DNA of 64,000 bases, from positions 234,726 to 298,725 of the forward strand of contig CAVXVN010000011.1 of NCBI GenBank assembly GCA_963765265.1, read 5' to 3'. The stretch is from Bacillus_BD sp963765265 (GTDB lineage: Bacteria > Bacillota > Bacilli > Bacillales > Cytobacillaceae). The translations under genes and the position numbers were made by a program. A model generated the notes under the pieces. It searched no databases. It was not told the DNA's origin and was given only the letters and a program-made list of their open reading frames with translations. The first letter of the stretch is position 1. Every line of letters begins with the position of its first letter. Shown here piece after piece: positions 56,834 to 64,000 of the stretch.

Positions 56834-58507
56834 TCAAAAAGAAGTACTCGCTTGTTCAAAGACCATTTCATTAAAGTGAACTTTTTCTCCTAGTACAGAA
56901 TTAGCAATATTGACTGCATGATCTCCAATACGTTCTAGATTGCTGATTATATCAATATATACCATGCCAGCTTGAGGCGTACATATTCCCGATGATAAAC
57001 GTAGAATATGTTGTTTACGAAGTTGACGTTCCATTTTATCAATAAGAATTTCTTTTTCGATTACCTGTTTTGCCAAATCTTTGTCATTTTGATCAAGCGT
57101 AATGATGGCTTCACTTACGGTTGAAAGTGTTAAATCATACATTTCATATAAAATTTCCATAGCAGATTCTGATATTTTTACTTTCATTGTGATTTGGTAT
57201 GTTATTAACTCAATGATATTTTCAAAATGGTCACCCATTTTTTCAATATCCTTCACGATCTTCATTAGTTTATTTTGATCTTCAGATTCTTGTTCTGACA
57301 GTGAGCTTGTGGAAAGTTCTACAAGATAACTTGTAATCCTATGGTCTAAATTGTTCAAGATATTTTCCATTTGATAGGTCCGATCAGCATATTTCTTCTG
57401 TTTTGTTTTGACAAATTTCAAAGATTCGCTGAGCCCTTTGATGGCGAAATTACCCATATGAACGATTTCTTCTTTTGCCTGCCCAAGAGCAATAGCAGAA
57501 GATTGTTCAATGAAAATGGGATCCAGATGCTTTGCTCTAAATTCTACAAGTATTTCCTTTCCAGGAATTAGCTTCGTGACGATTAAAACTAATGCACCTA
57601 CAAAAGGTAAAAAAATAAGAACATTAATAACATTAAAAATGGCATGTGCAAAAGCAATTGTCATTTTAGGATTTAAATCCATTGTAGCTTGAATTGATAT
57701 AATCAAAAAAGTGAAGGGTTTCAAAAAAAATAAAAAAACAATCGTCCCAACTAGGTTAAATACTACATGAACTAATGCTGATCTTTTTGCAGCCAAAGGA
57801 GCACCTATAGCAGCAATAACGGCTGTAAGTGTTGTTCCAATATTATCGCCAAATAAGATTGGTAAAGCAGAATCAATATTAATTAGAGATTCTGCATATA
57901 AGCCTTGTAAAATACCAATCGTTGCAGCCGAACTTTGTACAATAGCCGTTGTAATCGTACCAATTAATACACCCAGTATTGGATTCATACTTAATTGGAC
58001 AGTTAAATCATGATAGTCGTCAATCGAATGGAGTGGTATCATACCGCCAGTTATTAATTCTAACCCATATAAGAGTGCACCCAAACCAAAAATGATTTGT
58101 CCGAATGAATTCGCTTTATGATTTTTGAAGAAAAATAAGATAATAGATCCTATGGAAATAATGAGTAATGCATATTCATCTATACTAAATCCAATAATAA
58201 ATGCTGTTATAGTTGAACCAATATTAGCTCCCATGATTACTCCAATAGCTTGACGGAGAGACAGCATTCCAGCACTAACGAGCCCAACCGTAATGACCGT
58301 AATTGCTGTACTACTTTGTATAAATCCTGTAACAAGAAATCCAGCTAATACTCCTATGTATGGATTCTTTGTAAATTGATAAAGAATATTCTTTAACTGG
58401 TCACCTGCAGATCGTTGAAGTCCTTCTCTCATCATTTTGATACCATAAAGGAAAATTCCAATTCCCCCACATAATTGAAACAATATTTCTTGAATATTTA
58501 GGTCCAC
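56834..58507 (-). CDS. Na+/phosphate cotransporter (NptA-type) with C-terminal PhoU-like domain
   Basis: A 557-aa protein. Two inverted Na/Pi repeats carry the QSS motifs (TGFIQSSTAITVIT and TAIVQSSAATIGIL) with GANIGST and GDNIGTT. Around ten helices lie in the first 320 residues. Residues about 350-545 form a soluble helical PhoU-like domain (KDIEKMGDHFENI, SNLERIGDHAVNIA). It imports or exports phosphate with sodium. The order matches B. subtilis YqeW. Confidence 0.88.
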   Translation of the reverse strand: MDLNIQEILFQLCGGIGIFLYGIKMMREGLQRSAGDQLKNILYQFTKNPYIGVLAGFLVTGFIQSSTAITVITVGLVSAGMLSLRQAIGVIMGANIGSTITAFIIGFSIDEYALLIISIGSIILFFFKNHKANSFGQIIFGLGALLYGLELITGGMIPLHSIDDYHDLTVQLSMNPILGVLIGTITTAIVQSSAATIGILQGLYAESLINIDSALPILFGDNIGTTLTAVIAAIGAPLAAKRSALVHVVFNLVGTIVFLFFLKPFTFLIISIQATMDLNPKMTIAFAHAIFNVINVLIFLPFVGALVLIVTKLIPGKEILVEFRAKHLDPIFIEQSSAIALGQAKEEIVHMGNFAIKGLSESLKFVKTKQKKYADRTYQMENILNNLDHRITSYLVELSTSSLSEQESEDQNKLMKIVKDIEKMGDHFENIIELITYQITMKVKISESAMEILYEMYDLTLSTVSEAIITLDQNDKDLAKQVIEKEILIDKMERQLRKQHILRLSSGICTPQAGMVYIDIISNLERIGDHAVNIANSVLGEKVHFNEMVFEQASTSF

Positions 58508-58565
58508 AATTGGTGCATTTAACGGAATTGGTAAAACTTATATTCCTCCTATTTTCAGTATCATA

Positions 58566-58742
58566 TTTACAGCTATTAGAATCCCCATGGCTTTAGTTTT
58601 CTCTATTCCATTCGGACTGAATGGCGTGTGGATGTCGATTGCGATTAGTAGTGTATTTAAAGGTGTCGTACTTGTTTTATGGTATAAATGGACACTAAGG
58701 AAAATGGACGATTCAATTCTTAATCATCCAATCGCAGGATAG
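58566..58742 (+). pseudogene. C-terminal fragment of a MATE-family exporter
   Basis: An open frame without a start reads FTAIRIPMALVFSIPFGLNG, VWMSIAISSVFKGVVLVLWY, ending HPIAG. RxPxAxxxxxxxGLNGVWMSI is the last-helix region of MATE transporters. The remaining ten helices are missing, so this is a leftover. Confidence 0.6.
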
Positions 58743-58774
58743 AAAGTAAATGAATATACCTATAAAGAAAACTT

Positions 58775-58811
58775 CCATCAGTGGGGGTTTTCTCTCATTC
58801 CCCACTGATGG
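58775..58811. repeat. 12-bp-arm perfect hairpin, possibly an insertion-element end
   Basis: CCATCAGTGGGG and CCCCACTGATGG are perfect arms around a 13-base loop. There is no T run on the + strand. The flank (GGTTAGCCACGCTACGCCTG, then GGGGTATTACAGCC) contains no gene. Such subterminal hairpins occur at IS200/IS605-type ends; it may instead be a terminator. Confidence 0.4.
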
Positions 58812-59077
58812 TTAGCCACGCTACGCCTGATTGACTTTTCTAAGGGCTGAAGATCTTATTGCACTTATCGGGGTATTACAGCCAGTTAAACCGGGATAAA
58901 TACTTAAAGCAACCTTCAGCCTACATTCCAAATTAAATGTATTACCCTATCATAATACATTTGATTATATATAAAACTTTTAGACTATTAAAACGCAAAC
59001 ATATTTTCTTATGAGCTCTATACCAACTGTGATATAATTAATTCAGAAAAGTCAATAATTAGTAGGGAGTGTCATCA
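58812..59077. other. Upstream region of rtp, possible element debris
   Basis: No gene. I looked for B. subtilis-like Ter sites (CTATGTACYAAAT core) next to rtp and saw none. Confidence 0.35.
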
Positions 59078-59449
59078 GTGGGTGATAGAAAACGAGAAAG
59101 TACAGGGTTTCTTATCAAACAAAGGGCATTTATAAAAATGTATCTCATTACAAATATTGAAAATGGTAAATGGTATGGAATGCAATTATTAGATGAAATG
59201 AAAAAAGAATTTAAACCATTCGGTTTTGAACCGCAACATTCAGAGATATACAGAGCGTTGCATGATTTATTAGAAGAGGGTGTGTTAACTAGGGGGAAAA
59301 TCATTAAGGAAGGATCGAAATACCAAGAGGTGGCTGTTTATTCCATTAAAGATACAGAGAAAGCGAAGACCTATAAAAAAATGGTTAAAGTTGATATGGA
59401 TCGATCAGCTCAATTACTTAGAAAAGCCATAGAGGATAACTATTCTTAA
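59078..59449 (+). CDS. rtp: Replication terminator protein homologue (RTP)
   Basis: The 123-aa product parallels B. subtilis RTP along its length: RESTGFLIKQRAFIKMYLIT, then YGMQLLDEMKKEFKPFGFEP, HSEIYRALHDLLEEGVL and KEGSKYQEVAVYSIKD, with the C-terminal dimer helix VDMDRSAQLLRKAIEDNY. RTP is a winged-helix dimer that blocks DnaB helicase at Ter sites near the terminus. The GTG start has AGGGAG eight bases ahead. A PadR-family regulator is the main alternative because the folds are related, but the N-terminal STGFLxKQRAF match is specific. Confidence 0.82.
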   Translation: MGDRKRESTGFLIKQRAFIKMYLITNIENGKWYGMQLLDEMKKEFKPFGFEPQHSEIYRALHDLLEEGVLTRGKIIKEGSKYQEVAVYSIKDTEKAKTYKKMVKVDMDRSAQLLRKAIEDNYS

Positions 59450-59514
59450 TCAAGAGGTAATATCAATAAATGATTTGGTAACCGTTAAAATTTCGTGAAA
59501 TCATAAGGTATAAA

Positions 59515-59567
59515 ATAGAGGGTAGAGGGGATATTCTTAAAATTCCCTCCACCCTCTATTTTTTTAT
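59515..59567 (+). terminator. Terminator after rtp
   Basis: ATAGAGGGTAGAGGGGA and TCCCTCCACCCTCTAT form a strong stem, followed by T7. Confidence 0.85.
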
Positions 59568-59789
59568 TTTAGAAATTTATTTTTAATATTCTTAAAAGGA
59601 TTAAGATTCTTGGGATATTAAGTATATCCCAAGTACAAAATAAATATATTATTTTACACAAGGAACTCTACATATTTTTTCGTAAAAATGTAGGCTGTTA
59701 AGATTTTATTCTTGTTTTTTCCATCATTTCTGTCTATATTAAAATAGTTATGACAACTGACAAGACAACAAGGGAGGTACTATTATTAA

Positions 59790-60986
59790 ATGGGAAAACC
59801 AATTTCACAGAAAAAACTGTTAAGTATAGCTGGTCTGGGATGGATGTTTGATGCAATGGATGTAGGAATGCTGTCATTTATCATTGCAGCACTAAAAATT
59901 GATTGGGATTTAACCCCTCAGCAAATGGGCTGGATTGGTAGTGTAAACTCAATCGGAATGGCCATTGGCGCACTATTATTTGGTATATGGGCTGACAAAA
60001 TAGGAAGAAAGAAAATTTTTATCATTACTTTGCTTATATTCTCCATTGCAAGTGGGATTTCAGCACTAACCACCACACTTTCCGTATTTCTTATTTTCAG
60101 ATTTTTTATTGGGTTGGGACTTGGAGGGGAATTACCAGTCGCATCAACGCTGGTATCTGAGATCGTACCAGCAAAGGATCGTGGACGTATTATCGTATTG
60201 CTAGAAAGTTTTTGGGCTTTTGGGTGGTTGTTAGCGTCACTTATATCATATTTTATCATTCCATCATTTGGCTGGAGAACTGCACTTATCATAAGTGCTT
60301 TACCTGCATTTTACGCATTATACTTACGTCTAAAATTACCTGACTCACCTGCATTTTCCACTAAAAAAACAGAAAAAAGAACTGTTTTTCAAAACATGAA
60401 AGAAGTCTGGTCGAAAGAATATGCACGATCTACTTTTGTATTATGGGTGCTTTGGTTTACAGTAGTATTTTCCTATTATGGTATGTTCCTTTGGCTACCA
60501 AGTGTGATGGTCATGAAAGGATTTAGCATGATTCAAAGCTTCGAATATGTATTAATCATGACCCTTGCCCAGCTACCTGGATATTATTCTGCAGCTTGGC
60601 TAATTGAGCGAATGGGACGTAAATTTGTACTTGTAACCTATTTATTAGGAACAGCTGCTTCAGCTCTTGTATTTGGAGCCGCAGAATCGACAGCTATTCT
60701 TATTGGTTCCGGAATATTATTATCGTTCTTCAACCTAGGTGCATGGGGAGCGTTGTATGCCTATAGTCCTGAACAATATCCAGCAGTAATAAGAGGGACT
60801 GGATCCGGTATGTCTGCGGCTATCGGAAGAGTTGGTGGAATACTCGGACCGCTTTTAGTTGGGTCACTTGTTTCTGCAGGGTACTCCATTTCCTACATAT
60901 TTACCATATTTTGTATAAGTATCGTTATTGGGGTAATAGCAGTTGCCTTCTTTGGAAAAGAAACCCGCCAAATCGAACTTTCATAA
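59790..60986 (+). CDS. niaP: Niacin/nicotinamide transporter NiaP (MFS)
   Basis: The 398-aa, 12-helix MFS protein follows B. subtilis NiaP (YceI) closely. It reads GLGWMFDAMDVGMLSFIIAA, WADKIGRKKIF (MFS loop), GLGGELPVASTLVSE, then SYYGMFLWLPSVMVMKGFSM and SFFNLGAWGALYAYSPEQYP. It imports nicotinate for NAD synthesis. Niacin genes in this group are often controlled by NiaR; I did not identify its site. GGGAGG precedes the ATG and a terminator follows. Confidence 0.85.
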   Translation: MGKPISQKKLLSIAGLGWMFDAMDVGMLSFIIAALKIDWDLTPQQMGWIGSVNSIGMAIGALLFGIWADKIGRKKIFIITLLIFSIASGISALTTTLSVFLIFRFFIGLGLGGELPVASTLVSEIVPAKDRGRIIVLLESFWAFGWLLASLISYFIIPSFGWRTALIISALPAFYALYLRLKLPDSPAFSTKKTEKRTVFQNMKEVWSKEYARSTFVLWVLWFTVVFSYYGMFLWLPSVMVMKGFSMIQSFEYVLIMTLAQLPGYYSAAWLIERMGRKFVLVTYLLGTAASALVFGAAESTAILIGSGILLSFFNLGAWGALYAYSPEQYPAVIRGTGSGMSAAIGRVGGILGPLLVGSLVSAGYSISYIFTIFCISIVIGVIAVAFFGKETRQIELS

Positions 60987-61024
60987 AAAAGGACATGTAC
61001 CTTGTTGTACATGTCCTTTTTTGT
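60984..61024 (+). terminator. Terminator after niaP
   Basis: AAAAAAGGACATGTAC and GTACATGTCCTTTTTT surround CTTGTT. Confidence 0.9.
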
Positions 61025-61076
61025 ATGGGAAAATTTCTAGTATAATATTGAGGTAACCGAAAAAATATGGGATCAT

Positions 61077-61100
61077 TACATTGAATAACTATTCAATGTA
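61077..61100. promoter_or_regulatory. Perfect 11-bp inverted repeat upstream of NRDE gene
   Basis: TACATTGAATA-AC-TATTCAATGTA lies 48 bases before the NRDE start and could be an operator or transcript hairpin. A TATAAT lies about 35 bases upstream. Confidence 0.4.
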
Positions 61101-61148
61101 GAGCGTTATTTTTTCTATTAATGTTTTATGAGAAAGAGGAGGGAAAAT

Positions 61149-61904
61149 ATGTGTCTAATATTATTTGCCTATAAGACTCATCCCAAATATAAGCTTATTG
61201 TTGCGGCAAATCGTGATGAGTTTTATGCAAGGCCCACTTCTCCTGCTCATTATTGGAAGGATCATCCTGACATTCTCGCTGGTAGAGATCTGGAGAAAAT
61301 GGGTACCTGGATGGGGGTGACCACGAAGGGGAGATTCTCTGCGTTAACTAATTATCGTGATCCTCTAGAAGAAACAGTTGGAAAACGTTCACGTGGTGAC
61401 CTAGTAGCAAATGCATTGAACTATAAAGGAAACCTAAAAGAGTATATGCAAACCCTGATAAACGATCATGATCCATTTCCAGGCTATAACTTATTGGCCG
61501 GAGATATGAATGAGCTATTTTATTATTCAAACAAAGGGAATGCTCCACAAAAAATCAAACCAGGATTTCATGGTGTTAGCAACCACTTATTAAATACCGA
61601 TTGGCCAAAGGTTACGAAAGGTAAGTTTGGTATGTCTAAAATCATAAGTAAGGAAAAGGAAAACATAGTGGAGGAACTTTTTAACTTGCTCCAACATGCT
61701 GAAACTTCACCAGATCATCTCCTACCAAATACAGGGGTTACTCTAGAATGGGAAAGAATGCTTTCTCCCATGTTCATCAAAAGCAAAGATTACGGAACAA
61801 GAAGTTCTACGGTATTATTAATGAACGATAAAGATATTCAATATGTGGAGCGAACCTATTTAATAGATGGTATTAAGAATCAAGAATATAAGATTCTATT
61901 ATAA
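61149..61904 (+). CDS. NRDE family protein (Ntn-hydrolase type)
   Basis: The 251-aa product starts MCLILFAY with Cys2 as the expected N-terminal nucleophile, followed by VAANRDEFYARPTSPAHYW (the NRDE motif) and LAGRDLEKMGTWMGV. The C-terminus has YGTRSSTVLLMN. Human TANGO2 belongs to the same family. The biochemical role is not settled. The ATG giving Met-Cys follows AGGAGGG, and this choice preserves Cys2, which the upstream start would not. Confidence 0.8.
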   Translation: MCLILFAYKTHPKYKLIVAANRDEFYARPTSPAHYWKDHPDILAGRDLEKMGTWMGVTTKGRFSALTNYRDPLEETVGKRSRGDLVANALNYKGNLKEYMQTLINDHDPFPGYNLLAGDMNELFYYSNKGNAPQKIKPGFHGVSNHLLNTDWPKVTKGKFGMSKIISKEKENIVEELFNLLQHAETSPDHLLPNTGVTLEWERMLSPMFIKSKDYGTRSSTVLLMNDKDIQYVERTYLIDGIKNQEYKILL

Positions 61905-61949
61905 ATATAAAGCAATAGTCTATCAGCTTAATGAGATTGAGGTGCAAGG

Positions 61950-62114
61950 ATGCCAAACTTCTAATGGTGCTCCAGTAGATTTATTTCTATCCGCTATCCC
62001 ATCGGAATGATTAAAGGTGCCAAACATTACGAAGACGCGAAAAGGTTTTATAACTATTTACAAAGTAAAGAATCTATGAGGGTGTTTATGGATTATGGAT
62101 TTACTATTAAATGA
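61950..62114 (+). pseudogene. Molybdate-binding protein (ModA) remnant with large internal deletion
   Basis: Near 61963 a frame reads NGAPVDLFLSA, the early part of ModA. Directly after, in another frame, RYPIGMIKGAKHYEDAKRFY and LQSKESMRVFMDYGFTIK is the ModA C-terminus. About 150 residues between are gone. The last codons overlap the start of modB, as expected for a modAB operon. Confidence 0.65.
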
Positions 62115-62775
62115 TGGAACCATGCAAGAATTTATACGTCCAATATTATTATCACTGAAAACCGCACTTGTTGCAGGAATGATTGTTATTGTACTAGGAA
62201 CATTGCTGGGACGTGCAATGGCTAGAAGGTATTTTAGAGGAAAACCCATTGTAGAAACCATTCTCATGCTTCCAATGGTTCTTCCTCCTACTGTCATTGG
62301 TTTTTTTCTTATTATCATTTTCGGAAAAAATAGCTTTGTTGGACAAGCCATAGAATGGTTGTTTCATCAACCCATTATTTTTACTTGGTGGGCTGCTGTT
62401 ATAGCATCCATCATTGTGGCATTCCCACTCATGTACCAGTCTGCTAAATCAGGATTTCAAGGTATAGATCGAGAAATTGAAGAAGCAGCAAGGGTGCTTG
62501 GAGCAGATGAATGGGCCATTTTCTTTTTTATTTCGATTCCCTTAGCTTCAAGAGCACTAATATCAGGTAGTATTTTAAGCCTTGCACGAGCATTAGGAGA
62601 ATTTGGTGCAACTTTCATGTTTGCAGGTAATATTCCAGGAAAAACCCAAACCATCCCTATAGCCATTTATATTGCGATTGATTCTGGTAATATGAGGATG
62701 GCATGGTTGTGGGTCATTTCAATTGTCCTGATATCTTTTATCATGCTCCTAACAATCCGAGTAAAACAAGAATAA
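62095..62775 (+). CDS. modB: Molybdate ABC transporter permease
   Basis: An intact 226-aa permease with five to six helices and the EAA loop EEAARVLGADEWAIFFFISI that contacts the ATPase. PMVLPPTVIGFFLI and LARALGEFGATFMFAGNIPG are ModB signatures. It would form the molybdate channel with ModA and ModC. ModA next to it is destroyed and no ModC ATPase is in the window, so it is an orphan and probably non-functional unless partners are encoded elsewhere. Confidence 0.85.
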   Translation: MDLLLNDGTMQEFIRPILLSLKTALVAGMIVIVLGTLLGRAMARRYFRGKPIVETILMLPMVLPPTVIGFFLIIIFGKNSFVGQAIEWLFHQPIIFTWWAAVIASIIVAFPLMYQSAKSGFQGIDREIEEAARVLGADEWAIFFFISIPLASRALISGSILSLARALGEFGATFMFAGNIPGKTQTIPIAIYIAIDSGNMRMAWLWVISIVLISFIMLLTIRVKQE

Positions 62776-62796
62776 TCGTTTTGAAGAAATATATCT

Positions 62797-62843
62797 AAAA
62801 AGGCGTGTATTAAGTATATACAATACTTGATACACGCCTTTTT
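62797..62843. terminator. Bidirectional terminator
   Basis: AAAAAGGCGTGTATTAAGTAT and ATACTTGATACACGCCTTTTT pair between converging genes. Confidence 0.88.
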
Positions 62844-62871
62844 GTTCAACTATAGTTAAAGTTTTACCTTT

Positions 62872-64000
62872 TTAACAGCTTCCCTCATTCATATGGATAC
62901 ATGAAAATTTTTCATATTTTCGTAAATCCCTTCGATTTAATAATCGAAAAAATGGCGGTAATATAAGGATGACCACGACTATTCTAAGCACTTGAACAGT
63001 CACGACAAAAGTAGAATCTGCATGAAGGACCACTGCCGTTGTTGCCATTTCTGCAACTCCCCCAGGAGCAAACGCCAAAACGGATGTTAATAACGTAATA
63101 CCAGTTGCTTCAGCCACCAAATAAGCACATGCAAACATGGCTATTATTAAACCAATTGTGCTTACAAATGCGATCATAAAGGTTCTTCGAATCCCAATGA
63201 ACATACTTTTTTGAAAGCGAGAACCAATACTAGAAGCAATCAAAATTTGAGATAAAATCATGATGCTTTCTGGCCACCATACCAAGATCGTACCCTAAAA
63301 AAATGGAAACAAGACTTTGAACGATCGCAACACCAATCATGCCCCCAACAAGCAAAGGTGCTGGTAATTTCAATAATTTCCCAAAATAAGATCCACCCCA
63401 AGCGGATAAAAGCACAAGAATCGTACCAAGTACCTGCACCCATTCAAATTCAAAACTTCCGGAAGTGGCAGAAATACTGGTGGTAAAGGTCTGATCCACT
63501 GAAGTCGCGAGCCAGGAAGATGCAATGATGGGAATGGTTAGTACGACCAGAAAAATACGCATCGTCTGAATGATACTAACGACAGCTGTGTTTGCACCAA
63601 CTTCTTCTGCAATACCGGGCATGGTTGCGACTCCTCCCGGTGCTGTAGAAAAGAAGCTAGTTAGCATATCTGTTTGACTAAATTTCCATAGGATCATCCC
63701 AGAAATAAGGGAAAAAATAATGGAAAGCAAGAGCATAATTGTAATCGTTAACCAATTTTGACTAAACGTTTGTAATACAGATAAATTGATATTTTGTCCC
63801 AACTCAACTGCTAAAAGCAGTTGACCTATTTTTAACCAATAGGAAGGAAGACCGTTGGGTACACTTGTAATTTCCAACCAGGTAGGTTGTCGAAAAGAAA
63901 GAAAGGCAGCTAGCACAATCGTTCCGATCATCCAACCAATTCCAAGACCTGTAAAAGAGAACAGGAACCCTCCAATACAACTAACGATAATGAATAATAT
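62872..64000 (-). pseudogene. AbrB-family (COG3180) membrane protein, one frameshift, 5' end outside window
   Basis: A polytopic protein with two related halves, each with an APGGVA-type motif (FFSTAPGGVATMPGIAEEVG and LAFAPGGVAEMATTAVVLHA). This is the duplicated AbrB membrane family (once called ammonia-monooxygenase regulators; not the AbrB transition-state regulator). Near 63282 the frame breaks: removing one G restores WWPESIMILSQILIASS. The frame is open to the window edge, so the start is not seen. Function unknown; likely a transporter. Confidence 0.7.

Noticed and set aside
58812..59077. Ter sites next to rtp
   Set aside because: No match to the B. subtilis CTATGTACYAAAT core could be found by eye on either strand.

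Overview
The window is low-GC DNA with strong GGAGG-type ribosome binding sites, frequent TTG/GTG starts and dense rho-independent terminators. It carries spore genes (splB tail, an SspH-type SASP, racA), RTP-like, YeeI-like, YhcX-like, YkuK-like, NiaP-like and LtaS-like genes. Together these point to a spore-forming member of the Bacillaceae related to Bacillus. I see no rRNA, tRNA or CRISPR array. The species cannot be named from the sequence alone.

Layout. 0-7.6 kb: end of splB, small proteins, an amino-acid permease, a broken MFS transporter, an RNase J paralogue and a DUF2935 protein. 7.6-11 kb: decayed DNA containing remnants of an IS607-type element (tnpA and tnpB fragments). 11-15 kb: a run of small, mostly unrecognised genes including sspH, a split ferritin-like gene and a lysine-rich repeat protein. 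15-18.3 kb: YhcX, then a sulfur-handling locus with a CstR-like persulfide sensor, a rhodanese-like protein, tusA and rhodanese remnants and two candidate operators. 18.5-25.2 kb: a glycine riboswitch with terminator ahead of serC-glyA, and serA further on. 25.4-28.7 kb: cydA-cydB-cydS (cytochrome bd), flanked by a 31-residue membrane protein, then ykuK. 29-40.3 kb: ltaS, racA, a SIR2-domain protein, a nitroreductase, a HemAT-type oxygen sensor, a ketopantoate-reductase-like gene, a zinc-ribbon serine protease and a CAP-domain protein.

40.6-49.5 kb is the most distinctive part: a phenol-hydroxylase-type diiron monooxygenase operon (beta, effector, alpha, small subunit, reductase), then a 2-hydroxymuconate-semialdehyde hydrolase, a catechol 2,3-dioxygenase and an XylT-like ferredoxin. 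Next comes a regulator that joins an XylR/DmpR-type aromatic sensor (XylR_N plus V4R) to a PucR-type helix-turn-helix rather than a sigma-54 AAA+ domain. A Rieske ring-hydroxylating dioxygenase (alpha and beta) lies at 53.9-55.7 kb. Together these would take phenol to catechol and on to ring-cleavage products. The lower meta pathway is not in the window.

55.9-64 kb: yeeI, a Na/phosphate cotransporter, MATE and modA remnants, an RTP (replication terminator) homologue, niaP, an NRDE protein, modB without modC, and an AbrB-family membrane protein running off the end.

A window-wide feature is the many single-base frameshifts in otherwise well-conserved genes (glyA, ltaS, the hydroxylase operon, the SIR2 gene and others). 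Most are +1 insertions, often a copy of the neighbouring base. I suspect unpolished sequencing error for most of them, and real decay for the IS, tusA, rhodanese, MATE and modA remnants.
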